In this document: piece by piece, positions 36,780 to 45,857 of the stretch
Layout of the letters: every line of letters begins with the position of its first letter
Numbering within the stretch: the first letter of the stretch is position 1
Assembly: GCF_016735515.1 (NCBI RefSeq)
Contig: NZ_JAERQZ010000001.1
Location: 558,001-622,000, forward strand
Origin: Piscinibacter sp. HJYY11
GTDB lineage: Bacteria > Pseudomonadota > Gammaproteobacteria > Burkholderiales > Burkholderiaceae_C
Direction of reading: 5' to 3'
Length of the DNA stretch: 64,000 nucleotides
Program-made: the position numbers and the translations under genes
The notes under the pieces: model-generated
The model's input: the letters and a program-made list of their open reading frames with translations, nothing else
Told to the model about the DNA's origin: nothing
Database searches by the model: none

Positions 36780-37418
36780 TCACCACCGCAGTAGTCGCTG
36801 CCCCAGCGCGGCACCTAGCAGGCCGGCCAGTCCGATGCCGAGCGTGTACCAGATGGTGACGAAAGCCATCGACGACTCGGGGCACGCCAGGGCATAACCG
36901 AAAGCGCCCACAGCGCCGGCCAGGACGCCGGCCGAGAAGCCCGCCATGCGAGGGCGTGTGGGCGCGAGGCCGCGCATGGCCCACAACGACAGGCCGAGCG
37001 CCGGCAGCGACAGCACGAGCACCGCCAACGGGCACACCTGCCACGACGCACCCAGGATCGCTTCAGCACGGTTGTCAGGTGCCGTTCGAAACACCAGCGC
37101 CGCCGTGGCGATCGCTGCCATGGCAAGCACCACCGCCAGCACCGCCAGCCCTGCAGGGGCTGTTGACGCAGCTGGCCGCGCGGCTCGGGTGGCCATCCAG
37201 CAGGCAGCTACGGCCAATGCGCCGGTGTAGGCGAGCTTCATCCACGGGTAGCCAGCGTCAAAGGCGGATGCGGGCAGGCGCCCGATCAACGTCACCGCCA
37301 GCAATGCGCTGCAAAGCAGGCCGCCCAGCGCAGCCGGCGCAAACCGGCGTGCTGCGACTGCACGCGGAGCCGGACCGGCGCTTCGGGCCAGCATGTCTAC
37401 CCATGTTTCCGTCTTCAC
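36780..37418 (-). CDS. nrsF: NrsF-type (DUF1109) membrane anti-sigma factor
   Basis: A 212-residue protein with six predicted helices (about 27-48, 58-76, 88-110, 125-147, 160-180, 187-205) and almost no soluble domain, as in DUF1109/NrsF. In Caulobacter this membrane protein holds an ECF sigma factor inactive until metal or redox stress. Several Cys residues sit in or beside helices (SWQVCPLAV, ALACPES) where a sensor could act. GTG 37418 is supported by AAGGAG 9 nt upstream. Confidence 0.85.
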   Translation of the reverse strand: MKTETWVDMLARSAGPAPRAVAARRFAPAALGGLLCSALLAVTLIGRLPASAFDAGYPWMKLAYTGALAVAACWMATRAARPAASTAPAGLAVLAVVLAMAAIATAALVFRTAPDNRAEAILGASWQVCPLAVLVLSLPALGLSLWAMRGLAPTRPRMAGFSAGVLAGAVGAFGYALACPESSMAFVTIWYTLGIGLAGLLGAALGQRLLRW

Positions 37419-37475
37419 GGCCGCACTCCTTACGAGTAATGACCACGCACGCTGCGTGTCCTCTCACCAGTCTTA

Positions 37476-37501
37476 TTCGCCGCCACCGGCGCTGCGGTTA
37501 C
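37476..37501 (-). promoter_or_regulatory. Predicted ECF promoter of nrsF-sigma (GTAACC-N16-CGAA)
   Basis: Read on the minus strand: GTAACC at 37501-37496, a 16-nt spacer, then CGAA at 37479-37476. This equals the SigF/NrsF consensus as I recall it. It would start transcription about 50 nt before the nrsF GTG, making the pair autoregulated. Confidence 0.72.
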
Positions 37502-37538
37502 ACCGGCCGGTGGCGCGGATCAATATTTTCTTGTGTCT

Positions 37539-37564
37539 GTAACCCTCATGCCGCCGCCAGCGAC
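37539..37564 (+). promoter_or_regulatory. Predicted ECF promoter of the arsenosugar-type operon (GTAACC-N16-CGAC)
   Basis: GTAACC at 37539-37544, a 16-nt spacer, then CGAC at 37561-37564, back to back with the nrsF promoter. The start site would fall within a few nt of the DUF3047 ATG (37576), giving a very short leader or a leaderless message. Confidence 0.7.
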
Positions 37565-37575
37565 TATGTGGACAG

Positions 37576-38346
37576 ATGAAACCCATGAACTCCCCCACTT
37601 CGAGCGTTCCATGGGGCCGCGCGATTCTCGGCTGCTTGGCGATGCTCGGAGCGCTGCCGGCCGCGGCCGCGCCGCTGGCCGACGAGGCCGTGTGGGTCGG
37701 TCGTTTTCAGCGAGACCTCGCGCCCTGGCAGGAGGTGCGCCTGAACGACAAGCTCCGCCCCAACGAATTCAGTCTGCGCGACTGGGACGGTGCCTCGGCG
37801 CTCGAAGTGCGTTCATCGGGCAGCATGTCGCTGCTCGCCCGGCCAGTCGAGATCGACCTGCAGCGCACGCCGGTGCTGTGCTGGCGATGGCGCATCGACG
37901 CGCCGCTCAAGAAAGCAGACATGACGCAACGCAGCGGTGACGACTACGCCGCGCGCCTTTACGTGAGCCTGGCCCTGCCGGAGCGCGACAAGAGCTTCGG
38001 CCTGCGGGCGCAACTGAGCATGGCGCGCTCCATCTGGGGCCCGTCGGTGCCCGACGCCGCGGTGAACTATGTCTGGGACAACCAGAACCCTGTCGGCACC
38101 GAGCGGCCGAACGCCTACACCGACCGAACCACGATGATCGTGCTGCGCAGCGGCGCAGGCGATGCCGGCCGCTGGGTGCAGGAGCGGCGCAACGTTGGCC
38201 GCGATGTCGCCCGGCTTTATGGCGCATCGACCAGGCCGGTGCAACTCGCCCTCACTGCAGACACCGACAACACCGGCGAAACGGCACGGGCCGGCTTTGC
38301 CGATCTTCATTGGGTGCCAGAGCAGGCGCCCTGCTACAGCGGCTGA
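37576..38346 (+). CDS. DUF3047 protein, exported
   Basis: A 256-residue protein with a signal peptide (about 14-32, ending AAAA) and the DUF3047 core: VLCWRWRIDAPL, DDYAARLYVSL, NYVWDN, RNVGRDVARLYG, ALTADTDNTGE. Function is not established; the fold is probably a periplasmic beta-sandwich. First gene of the operon led by the GTAACC promoter. ATG 37585 (MNSPTSS) is an equally good start. Confidence 0.82.
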   Translation: MKPMNSPTSSVPWGRAILGCLAMLGALPAAAAPLADEAVWVGRFQRDLAPWQEVRLNDKLRPNEFSLRDWDGASALEVRSSGSMSLLARPVEIDLQRTPVLCWRWRIDAPLKKADMTQRSGDDYAARLYVSLALPERDKSFGLRAQLSMARSIWGPSVPDAAVNYVWDNQNPVGTERPNAYTDRTTMIVLRSGAGDAGRWVQERRNVGRDVARLYGASTRPVQLALTADTDNTGETARAGFADLHWVPEQAPCYSG

Positions 38347-38398
38347 CCCGCGCCGCTGTTGTTCACAGACCCTGACCAAAACACACGAGGCCTTCGAG

Positions 38399-39412
38399 AT
38401 GCACGCCACCCTCCCGCTGCTCGCAGCCACCGACTTCCCGCCCATCCGCCGCCGGCGTCTCGATACGCTCCAGGTGAACCTCGGCTACAAGTGCAATCAG
38501 AGTTGCCTGCACTGCCACGTGGCGGCCAGCCCGCAGCGCACTGAAATGATGGACGCCGAGCACGTAGCGCTCGTACTGCAGGTACTGCAGGCACGCGGCA
38601 TCGCCACGCTCGACCTGACGGGTGGCGCGCCGGAACTGAACGTGCACTTCCGCGAACTGGTGCAGGGAGCACGTGCCCTCGGCGTGCGGGTCATCGACCG
38701 CTGCAACCTGACCATCCTCTCGGAGCCCGGCCAGCACGACTTAGCGGCGTTCCTGGCGGCGCAAGGCGTGGAAGTGACGGCCTCGCTACCTTGCTACTCG
38801 CCGGCCAACGTTGATCGCCAGCGCGGCGATGGTGTGTTCGACCGCAGCATCGCCGGCCTTTGCGAGCTCAATGCCCTCGGCTACGGCCAGGGCGACGGCA
38901 AACTCGTTTTGAATCTCGTCTACAACCCGCAAGGCCCGTCGCTGCCGCCGCCACAGGCCGCCCTCGAAGCCGACTACAAGCGCGAGCTGCTCCAGCATTT
39001 CGGCATCCGGTTCGACCACCTGTTCGCACTGACCAACATGCCGGTGCAGCGCTTCGGCAGCACGCTCGTCAGCAAGGGCACGTTCGCCAGCTACATGGCG
39101 CTGCTTCGCGGCGCGTACCAGGCCGACAACCTCGACACTGTCATGTGCCGCAGCATGGTGAGCGTGGATTGGCAAGGCGACCTGTACGACTGCGACTTCA
39201 ACCAGATGCTCGGGCTGCACGCTCGGCTGGAGCGGGTCGCACGCCCCCATCTGCGCGATCTGCTCACGCACGACCCCGAGGGTGAGGACATCCGCATCGC
39301 CGACCACTGCTACGGCTGCACCGCCGGCCAGGGCAGCAGTTGCGGCGGCGCGCTGGAGGCGCCCGTGCCCCAGACGGTGGTGATCCAGTTCGCCGGCAAG
39401 GGCACGCGTTGA
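38399..39412 (+). CDS. arsS: ArsS-type radical SAM/Cys-rich protein
   Basis: A 337-residue radical SAM enzyme. The [4Fe-4S] motif is CNQSCLHC (C-x3-C-x2-C); LTGGAPELN follows as the SAM-binding GGE-like element. The C-terminus carries YDCDFNQMLGL and the Cys-rich CYGCTAGQGSSCGG typical of the family named rSAM_SeCys and later ArsS. ArsS proteins join the 5'-deoxyadenosyl radical to dimethylarsenite, giving an arsenical nucleoside that precedes arsenosugars. No arsM methyltransferase is in the window. Start at ATG 38399 with ACGAGG upstream; the TGA shares 1 nt with the next ATG. Confidence 0.87.
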   Translation: MHATLPLLAATDFPPIRRRRLDTLQVNLGYKCNQSCLHCHVAASPQRTEMMDAEHVALVLQVLQARGIATLDLTGGAPELNVHFRELVQGARALGVRVIDRCNLTILSEPGQHDLAAFLAAQGVEVTASLPCYSPANVDRQRGDGVFDRSIAGLCELNALGYGQGDGKLVLNLVYNPQGPSLPPPQAALEADYKRELLQHFGIRFDHLFALTNMPVQRFGSTLVSKGTFASYMALLRGAYQADNLDTVMCRSMVSVDWQGDLYDCDFNQMLGLHARLERVARPHLRDLLTHDPEGEDIRIADHCYGCTAGQGSSCGGALEAPVPQTVVIQFAGKGTR

Positions 39413-41589
39413 TGCCCGCCGCGCGGCTGCGGCTTTGGATCGGGGTGGCGCTTGCGGCCATCCTCTTGGTCGTGCTCTACCGGCACTACGACCTCGGGCA
39501 GTGGCTGACGATCGAGAACCTCAAGGCCAGCCGCGACGCCCTGGTGAGCCGCTACCAGGCGCAGCCGCTCGCGACCCTGGCCGTGTTCTTCGGCATCTAC
39601 GTCGTCGCCACGGCGCTGTCGGTGCCAGGAGCCACTGTGCTCACGCTGGCGGCGGGGGCCATCTTCGGCCTGGCCATGGGTCTGCTGGTCGTGTCGTTTG
39701 CTTCGAGCCTGGGGGCGCTGCTGGCATTTCTCGGCTCGCGCTACTTGTTGCGCGACATGGTGCAAGCGCGGTTCGGCAAGCGCCTCGCGCCGATCAACGA
39801 GGGGCTGAAGCGCGATGGCGTCTGGTACCTGCTCACGCTGCGCCTGGTGCCGCTGTTTCCGTTCTGGCTGGTCAACCTGCTGATGGGGCTGACAGCGATG
39901 CCGGCGGCGCGCTTCTACCTCGCGAGCCAGGTCGGCATGCTGGCGGGCACCGCTGTCTACGTGAACGCCGGCACGCAGCTGGCGGCGATCGACCAGCCCG
40001 GCGACGTGTTCTCGCTGCCGCTGCTTGGCAGCTTCGTGTTGCTCGGGCTGTTTCCGCTCATCGCCAAGGCCGTGGTGGGCGCATTGCAGCGGCGCAAACG
40101 CTACGCGGGCTGGAAGAAGCCGGCGCACTTCGACCGCAACCTCGTCGTCATCGGCGCCGGCTCGGGCGGCCTCGTCAGCGCGTACATCGCCGCGGTGGTG
40201 AAGGCGAAGGTGACGCTTGTCGAAGGCCACAAGATGGGCGGCGATTGCCTCAACACCGGCTGCGTGCCCAGCAAGGCGCTCATCCGCAGCGCCAAGCTGA
40301 TGCGCCACCTCCGCGACGCCGAGCGTTTCGGCGTGGTTGGCGCACGCGGTTCGGTCGATTTTGCTGCCGTGATGCAGCGCGTCTCGTCCGTCATTCGCGC
40401 CATCGAGCCGCACGATTCGGTGGAACGCTACACCGGGCTGGGCGTGGAAGTGCTGCAGGGCCATGCCCGCATCACCAGTCCCTGGAGCGTGGACGTGGCG
40501 CTCGCCGAAGGCGGCAGCCGCACGCTGACCACGCGAAGCATCGTGATCGCCGCCGGGGCCAGCCCGTTCGTGCCGCCGATCCCGGGTTTGCAGGAAGCGG
40601 GCGTGCTGACCAGCGACACGGTGTGGGGCTTGACCGAGCTGCCGCGGCGCCTGCTCGTGCTGGGCGGCGGGCCGATCGGCAGCGAACTCGCTCAAGCCTT
40701 CGCGCGCCTGGGCAGCCAGGTCACGCAGGTCGAGATGGCCGACCGTGTGCTGGTGCGCGAAGACACCGAGGTGTCGGCCCTGGTGGCGGCATCGCTGCGC
40801 GAAGACGGTGTCACCGTGCTCACCGGGCATGAGGCGCTGCGCGTCGAGTTGGGCAGCCCCGCAGACGGCGCCTCTGAGAAGCGCCTCGTCGCGCGCCATG
40901 CCGGCCAGGAGGTCGCCATCGCGTTCGACCAGATCCTGTGCGCGGTGGGCCGCACCCCCCGCGTCACCGGCTACGGCCTCGAAGAGCTCAACATGCCGCT
41001 CACCGAACGCAAGACCATCGAGACCGATGCCTACCTGCGCACTCACTACCCGAACATCTACGCGGTAGGCGACGTGGCGGGGCCTTTCCAGTTCACGCAC
41101 ACCGCGGCGCACCAGGCCTGGTATGCGGCCGTCAATGCGCTCTTCGGCCGCCTGCGCCGGTTCAAGGCCGACTACTCGGTGATTCCCTGGACCACGTTCA
41201 CGTCTCCCGAGGTGGCACGCGTGGGCCTGTCGGAGAGTGAGGCCAAGGCCCAGGGCATCGCCGTCGAGGTCACCCGCTATGACCTTGCAGACCTCGACCG
41301 CGCCATTGCCGATGGCACCAACCACGGCTTCGTGAAGGTGCTCTCCGTGCCGGGGCGCGACAAGATCCTGGGAGTGACCATCGTCGGCGAGCACGCCGGT
41401 GACTTGCTCGCCGAGTACGTGCTGGCGATGAAGCACAACCTGGGGCTGAACAAGATCCTCGGCACCATCCACACCTACCCCACGCTCGCCGAAGCCAACA
41501 AGTACGCCGCAGGCGAGTGGAAACGAGCCCACGCCCCCCAGCGGCTGCTGCGCTGGGTGGAGCGCTTTCACGCCTGGGAACGCGCCTGA
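39412..41589 (+). CDS. TVP38/TMEM64 membrane domain fused to a mercuric-reductase-like flavin disulfide oxidoreductase
   Basis: A 725-residue fusion. Residues about 1-230 form a TVP38/DedA-like membrane domain (helix at 6-22, GATVLTLAAGAIFG, RLVPLFPFWLVN). Residues about 245-725 are a class I pyridine-nucleotide-disulfide oxidoreductase: FAD motif GAGSGGLVSAY, redox pair GGDCLNTGC, NADH motif LGGGPIGSELAQ, AVGDV, and the C-terminal HTYPTLAEA. There is no N-terminal HMA domain and no C-terminal Cys pair like MerA's, so mercury reduction is not implied. The membrane tether suggests redox work on a transported or lipid-linked substrate. Confidence 0.87.
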   Translation: MPAARLRLWIGVALAAILLVVLYRHYDLGQWLTIENLKASRDALVSRYQAQPLATLAVFFGIYVVATALSVPGATVLTLAAGAIFGLAMGLLVVSFASSLGALLAFLGSRYLLRDMVQARFGKRLAPINEGLKRDGVWYLLTLRLVPLFPFWLVNLLMGLTAMPAARFYLASQVGMLAGTAVYVNAGTQLAAIDQPGDVFSLPLLGSFVLLGLFPLIAKAVVGALQRRKRYAGWKKPAHFDRNLVVIGAGSGGLVSAYIAAVVKAKVTLVEGHKMGGDCLNTGCVPSKALIRSAKLMRHLRDAERFGVVGARGSVDFAAVMQRVSSVIRAIEPHDSVERYTGLGVEVLQGHARITSPWSVDVALAEGGSRTLTTRSIVIAAGASPFVPPIPGLQEAGVLTSDTVWGLTELPRRLLVLGGGPIGSELAQAFARLGSQVTQVEMADRVLVREDTEVSALVAASLREDGVTVLTGHEALRVELGSPADGASEKRLVARHAGQEVAIAFDQILCAVGRTPRVTGYGLEELNMPLTERKTIETDAYLRTHYPNIYAVGDVAGPFQFTHTAAHQAWYAAVNALFGRLRRFKADYSVIPWTTFTSPEVARVGLSESEAKAQGIAVEVTRYDLADLDRAIADGTNHGFVKVLSVPGRDKILGVTIVGEHAGDLLAEYVLAMKHNLGLNKILGTIHTYPTLAEANKYAAGEWKRAHAPQRLLRWVERFHAWERA

Positions 41590-41590
41590 G

Positions 41591-42268
41591 ATGGAGCCCA
41601 CGCTGTCCATCATCGTGCCGGTGTTGAACGAAGCCGCCGGCATCGAGGCCACTTTGCGGGCGCTGGCGCCGCTGCGCGCGCGTGGGGCCGAGGTGATCGT
41701 GGCCGATGGCGGCAGCCACGATGCCACTGTCACGCTCGCCAGGTCCTTGTGCGAGCGCGTTCTGATCACGCCGGCCGGGCGAGCCCGACAGATGAACGCC
41801 GGGGCTGAGGTGGCGCGGGCCGACGTGTTGCTCTTCCTGCATGCCGACACCCAGTTGCCCGAGGGAGCTGACCACCTCGTGCGGCGTGCGCTCACGGCAG
41901 GTGCTGCATGGGGCCGCTTCGATGTGCGCATCAGTGGCCGGCCCGCGATGCTGCGCGTGGTTGCCACGCTCATGAACCTGCGCTCGCGTTGGACGGGCAT
42001 CGCCACCGGCGACCAAGGCCTATTCGTCACCCGTACCGCCTTCGAGCGGGCGGGACGCTTCCCCGATCAGCCGCTGATGGAGGACGTGGAAATCTCGCGC
42101 CGCCTTTGCGCCATTTCCCACCCTGCCTGCCTGCGTGCGCGCGTCATGACGTCCGGCCGGCGCTGGGAAACGCGCGGCGTGTGGCGAACCATCTTCCTCA
42201 TGTGGCGGCTGCGCTGGCGCTACTGGCGCGGCACGCCGGCGCAGGCCTTGGCCGAGGCCTACCGGTGA
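41591..42268 (+). CDS. TIGR04283-family glycosyltransferase (rSAM-associated transferase 2)
   Basis: A 225-residue GT2-type enzyme: LSIIVPVLNEAAGIEATL, VADGGSHDAT, ARQMNAGAEVARADVLLFLHADT (metal-binding D-x-D-like), and GDQGLFVTR with PLMEDVEISRRL. It matches the transferase that recurs beside ArsS-type radical SAM genes. The role may be transfer of the arsenoribosyl group or a lipid head-group sugar. It starts 1 nt after the previous stop. Confidence 0.85.
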   Translation: MEPTLSIIVPVLNEAAGIEATLRALAPLRARGAEVIVADGGSHDATVTLARSLCERVLITPAGRARQMNAGAEVARADVLLFLHADTQLPEGADHLVRRALTAGAAWGRFDVRISGRPAMLRVVATLMNLRSRWTGIATGDQGLFVTRTAFERAGRFPDQPLMEDVEISRRLCAISHPACLRARVMTSGRRWETRGVWRTIFLMWRLRWRYWRGTPAQALAEAYR

Positions 42269-42891
42269 AGCGCCGCGCCGTCATCGTCTTCGCCAAGGCG
42301 CCGGTGGCTGGCCTGGCCAAGACGCGGCTCATCCCGGCACTGGGTGCGGCTGGCGCCGCCACCTTGGCCGAGCGCATGCTGGCCCACACCGCCGCTGCGG
42401 CGGCCGCGTCGGAGTCCGACACGGTGGAGCTTTGCGCCGCACCCGATGCGGAGCACCCTGCATTCCAGACGCTGGCAAGAACGCATGCGCTGCGTTTGGC
42501 CGTGCAGGGCGAAGGCGACCTCGGGCAGCGCATGCACCGCGCTTTCGCGCGCGTGCTGGGCACCCACACGCACGTGGTCCTGATCGGCACCGACGCCCCG
42601 GCGCTTGACGCTGCTTGCCTGGCCCGCGCACACGCGGCGCTCGACGAACACGATGCCGTGTTCGTGCCGGCGCTCGACGGTGGCTATGCGCTCATCGGCC
42701 TGCGTGCCCCACAGGCGTCGCTGTTCGAAGGCATCGCGTGGAGCACCGCCGCCGTGATGTCGCAGACCCGCGAGCGCCTGCGCGCCGCAAAGTTGCGATG
42801 GGAAGAACTGCAGCCTGTGGCCGACGTGGACGAACCGGCCGATCTGGTGCACCTGCCGGCCGGGTGGCTGCCGGCTGGGAGCATGAAATGA
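42265..42891 (+). CDS. TIGR04282-family transferase (rSAM-associated transferase 1)
   Basis: A 208-residue nucleotidyl/glycosyltransferase-like protein: VIVFAKAPVAGLAKTRLIPALG, QGEGDLGQRMHRAF, LIGTDAPALD, FVPALDGGYALIGL, DVDEPADL. These are the hallmark segments of the family found with ArsS. GTG 42265 overlaps the preceding TGA by 4 nt and begins with MKRRAVIVFAKAP, the expected N-terminus. Confidence 0.86.
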   Translation: MKRRAVIVFAKAPVAGLAKTRLIPALGAAGAATLAERMLAHTAAAAAASESDTVELCAAPDAEHPAFQTLARTHALRLAVQGEGDLGQRMHRAFARVLGTHTHVVLIGTDAPALDAACLARAHAALDEHDAVFVPALDGGYALIGLRAPQASLFEGIAWSTAAVMSQTRERLRAAKLRWEELQPVADVDEPADLVHLPAGWLPAGSMK

Positions 42892-44057
42892 AGCGGCTGG
42901 TTCTCGCCGGCGCCGGCCATGCACATGCCCGAGTGCTGGTCGACTGGGCGCGCGAGCCGCTGCGCGGGGTCGAACTGGTGGTGGTGTCGCCGCACGCGCT
43001 GGCGCCTTACTCGGGCATGGTGCCCGGATGGCTCGCTGGGCGGTATCGCCTGGATGAGATGGTCATCGACTTCGCCGCGTTGTGTGCTGCCGCCGGCTGC
43101 CGTTGGGTGCAAGCGGAAATGCTGGGACTCGACCCCGACCGGCGCGAGCTCCGCTTGTCCACCGGCGAAGTGCTGGGCTACGACCTGCTGTCGCTCAACG
43201 TCGGGTCGACCTTGCGGCCTCCCGACGGCGCGGGTGGCCATGTGCTGGCGATGAGGCCCCTCTCCGAATTGCCCACGACCTACGAGACGGTGTTGGCCGA
43301 CTGGCGACAACATTCCGCGCACACACCCTGGACTGTGACGGCCGTTGGCGGCGGCCCGGCCGGCGTCGAATCGCTGCTCGCCGTGCTCGCGCGACTGCGG
43401 CAGCTGCGCCCGGAGCGCGCCGTGCACGGCGGCCTGGTGACGCAAGACATGCAGCTGCTGCCGACGGTGTCGTCCGGCGCGCGTCGTGCGGCCGCACGCG
43501 CACTGGGCCGTGCCGGGGTGACCCTCCGGCTGGGCAGCACGTGGTGTGACACCATGGCCCGAACCAGCCAGCTCGTCCTGTGGGCGACCGGGGCGCAGGC
43601 CCATGACTGGCAACGCGACGTCTTGCGGCGTGGCCGGCTGGCAGTGAGTGAACAGGGCTTCGTGCGCATCGATGCCCACTTGCGATCGGTGTCGCACCCC
43701 CATGTCTTCGCCACGGGCGACTGCGCCCACTGGGAGGCTGGCACGCAGCCGCTTCCCAAGGCCGGCGTGGTGGCGGTGCGCATGGCGCCGGTCCTGTCGC
43801 ACAACCTGCGCGTGGTGCTCGGGGCCCCCGGCCGTGTCGTTCCGTACCGACCTCAACGACAGTTCCTCGTGCTGATGGCCACCGGGGACGGCCGTGCCAT
43901 CGCCTCGCGCGGGCCGTTCAGCGCCGCTGGGGCCTGGGCCTGGCGCTTGAAGGACTACATCGACCGCCGCTTCGTCACACGCCACACGCTGCCCAGCGCG
44001 ACCGCGGTTTCCAAGCTCTCCACCGCTTCCAACACTCAAGAAAGGGACCCTGCATGA
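42888..44057 (+). CDS. FAD/NAD-dependent oxidoreductase of the SelD-N-terminal type
   Basis: A 389-residue flavoprotein: LVLAGAGHAHARVL for FAD binding (the HAH form typical of the family found fused to SelD), SPYSGMVPGWLAG-like motif (ALAPYSGMVPGWLAG), VGGGPAGVESL for NAD, and VFATGDCAHW. The whole protein resembles type II NADH dehydrogenases. It may reduce quinone or an oxidised pathway intermediate. Its ATG overlaps the stop of the transferase gene (ATGA), as does the next gene's. Confidence 0.83.
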   Translation: MKRLVLAGAGHAHARVLVDWAREPLRGVELVVVSPHALAPYSGMVPGWLAGRYRLDEMVIDFAALCAAAGCRWVQAEMLGLDPDRRELRLSTGEVLGYDLLSLNVGSTLRPPDGAGGHVLAMRPLSELPTTYETVLADWRQHSAHTPWTVTAVGGGPAGVESLLAVLARLRQLRPERAVHGGLVTQDMQLLPTVSSGARRAAARALGRAGVTLRLGSTWCDTMARTSQLVLWATGAQAHDWQRDVLRRGRLAVSEQGFVRIDAHLRSVSHPHVFATGDCAHWEAGTQPLPKAGVVAVRMAPVLSHNLRVVLGAPGRVVPYRPQRQFLVLMATGDGRAIASRGPFSAAGAWAWRLKDYIDRRFVTRHTLPSATAVSKLSTASNTQERDPA

Positions 44058-44944
44058 ACGTCCTGCGCCGCCGGCTCGTGGCCGGCATTTCCGCTGCACT
44101 CGCGCTCCTGCCGGTGATGGCACACGCCCAGACCGCTCCGCTGAAGTTGGGCGTGGGCATGTTCCAGCCCGATCGCGAGAAGAACGACGCCACCTACCGA
44201 CCGCTGGCGCAGCACCTGTCGCAGCGCCTCGGCCGCCCCGTCGAGCTGCGCACCGTCGACAGCTGGGAAGGGCTCGCCAAGAGCCTCGCCAATGGCGAGA
44301 CCGACATCGCGCTGATGGGGCCGTGGGGTTACGTGCTCGCCCATCACCATGCCGGGGCGCAGGTGGTGTCGACCATCCTCTACCAGGGCAAGCCGGAGTA
44401 CTTCGCGATGATCGTGACGCACCCGGATTCCGGCCTCACCACCGTGCAGGACCTGCTCGGCGCCAAGGGCAAGGGCCGCAGCTTCGCCTTCGGCGACAAG
44501 GGCTCGACCTCGGGCTACCTGATCCCGCTGCACTTCTTCATGCAGCAAGGAATCGACCCCGAAAAGCATTTCGGCCGCGTGCTGTACACCAAGCATCAGG
44601 CCATCCAGACGCAGGTGACCGCGGGCCAGCTCGACGCGGGAGCCGACTACAACCGCAACCGCACGGCCATGATCGAGCAGGGCTTGATCCGCGCCGAGCG
44701 AAGCAAGGTGATCTGGCAGTCGGCACCGCTGCCCAACGACGCCGTTGCCGTGAGCGCCGCGCTGCACCAGGACGCCGCCTTCGTTCGCCGCCTGCAGGCT
44801 GCGCTCGATGAGGTGGGCCCGTTGCTCAAGTCGCAGCCTCAGTTGCTGCCAGCCAACTACACCGGCTTCATTGCGTCCGACAACACGTTCTACAAGCCCA
44901 TCCGAGATGCCGGTCTCACAACCGGCAAGCTGGGGGCGAAGTGA
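44054..44944 (+). CDS. phnD: Phosphate/phosphonate-type ABC transporter substrate-binding protein
   Basis: A 296-residue PhnD-like periplasmic protein with a cleavable signal peptide (about 1-26, ending AHAQ). The core has LKLGVGMFQPDREKNDATYRPLAQHLSQRL, SLANGETDIALMGPWGYV and FGDKGSTSGYLIP, the Ser/Thr-rich loop that binds the oxyanion. Family members bind phosphonates, phosphite or methylphosphonate. Its place in an ArsS operon raises the possibility of a methylated arsenic oxyanion as ligand. Coupled to the flavoprotein gene by a 4-nt overlap. Confidence 0.85.
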   Translation: MNVLRRRLVAGISAALALLPVMAHAQTAPLKLGVGMFQPDREKNDATYRPLAQHLSQRLGRPVELRTVDSWEGLAKSLANGETDIALMGPWGYVLAHHHAGAQVVSTILYQGKPEYFAMIVTHPDSGLTTVQDLLGAKGKGRSFAFGDKGSTSGYLIPLHFFMQQGIDPEKHFGRVLYTKHQAIQTQVTAGQLDAGADYNRNRTAMIEQGLIRAERSKVIWQSAPLPNDAVAVSAALHQDAAFVRRLQAALDEVGPLLKSQPQLLPANYTGFIASDNTFYKPIRDAGLTTGKLGAK

Positions 44945-44963
44945 ACGCACGGAGCACCAGCCG

Positions 44964-45857
44964 ATGACCCACGCGGTGATGCCTGCCGTGAAGGCGCCCG
45001 CAGCGCGTGGCCGGCTCGCGTTCCTCGCACTGGTTGCGCTCTATGCCGCCGTGGTGCTTGGCTGCCTGTACACGCTCGCCGCGGCCGGCGATCTTTCACT
45101 GGGCCGCAACCCATGGCAGAACCTCGTGAAGTCCCTCGGCGACTTCTCGCGGCCCAGTTTTCTGGACGTCTGGTTCGGCCCCGAGCGGCTCGAATACCGC
45201 AGCGACGACGGCACGGTGCTGCGCGTGGAGAACCGCCGCGAACTGGAGGCCCAGTTCCTGGCCGGCCTGGCGCGCGCAGCGTGGACCACCTTTCAGATAG
45301 CCACCCTGGGCTCGCTGCTCGCCGCGGTGCTGGCGCTGCCGTTGTCGATGGCGGTGGCGCGCAACCTGCGCGCGCCGCGTGCAGTCGCATGGGCAGCCAA
45401 GGCGGTGCTCGACGTGGCGCGCTCGGTCCACACGCTTGTCTTCGGGCTGGTGCTGGTGGGCATCGTCGGGCTGGGGCCGACGGCCGGCATCCTCGCGATT
45501 GCGCTGCATTCGATGGGCACCTACGGCAAGCTCTACGCCGAGAGCATCGAGGCGATCGACATGGGTTCGGTCGAGGCGGTGCGACTGACCGGGGCGTCGG
45601 GGGCGCAGGTCTTCTTCCACGGGGTGTGGCCCTCGGTGCTGCCGCAGTTCGTGAGCCACCACCTCTACGTGTGGGAGTTCAACATCCGCGACTCGACCAT
45701 CCTCGGGCTCATCGGCGCGGGTGGACTGGGGCTCCTGATCAGCGAAGCGGTGAGCCTCTTCCAGTGGAGCCGGCTGGCCACGATCCTGATCGTGGTGGTG
45801 GCGTTGGTGATGGCGTTCGACGCGTTGTCGCGCCGCATCCGTGAGGCCTTGCTGTGA
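44964..45857 (+). CDS. phnE: Phosphonate-type ABC transporter permease
   Basis: A 297-residue binding-protein-dependent permease with about six helices. The EAA loop reads ESIEAIDMGSVEAVRLTGASG. Between the first helix and the rest lies a soluble stretch of about 60 residues (around 45-105). It would form the membrane channel for the PhnD-like protein. Starts at ATG 44964, 19 nt after the previous stop, the largest gap downstream of arsS in this operon. Confidence 0.85.
   Translation: MTHAVMPAVKAPAARGRLAFLALVALYAAVVLGCLYTLAAAGDLSLGRNPWQNLVKSLGDFSRPSFLDVWFGPERLEYRSDDGTVLRVENRRELEAQFLAGLARAAWTTFQIATLGSLLAAVLALPLSMAVARNLRAPRAVAWAAKAVLDVARSVHTLVFGLVLVGIVGLGPTAGILAIALHSMGTYGKLYAESIEAIDMGSVEAVRLTGASGAQVFFHGVWPSVLPQFVSHHLYVWEFNIRDSTILGLIGAGGLGLLISEAVSLFQWSRLATILIVVVALVMAFDALSRRIREALL

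Noticed and set aside
39412-41589. Annotation as mercuric reductase (merA)
   Set aside because: There is no HMA domain, C-terminal Cys pair or mer operon; only the general disulfide-reductase motif is shared.
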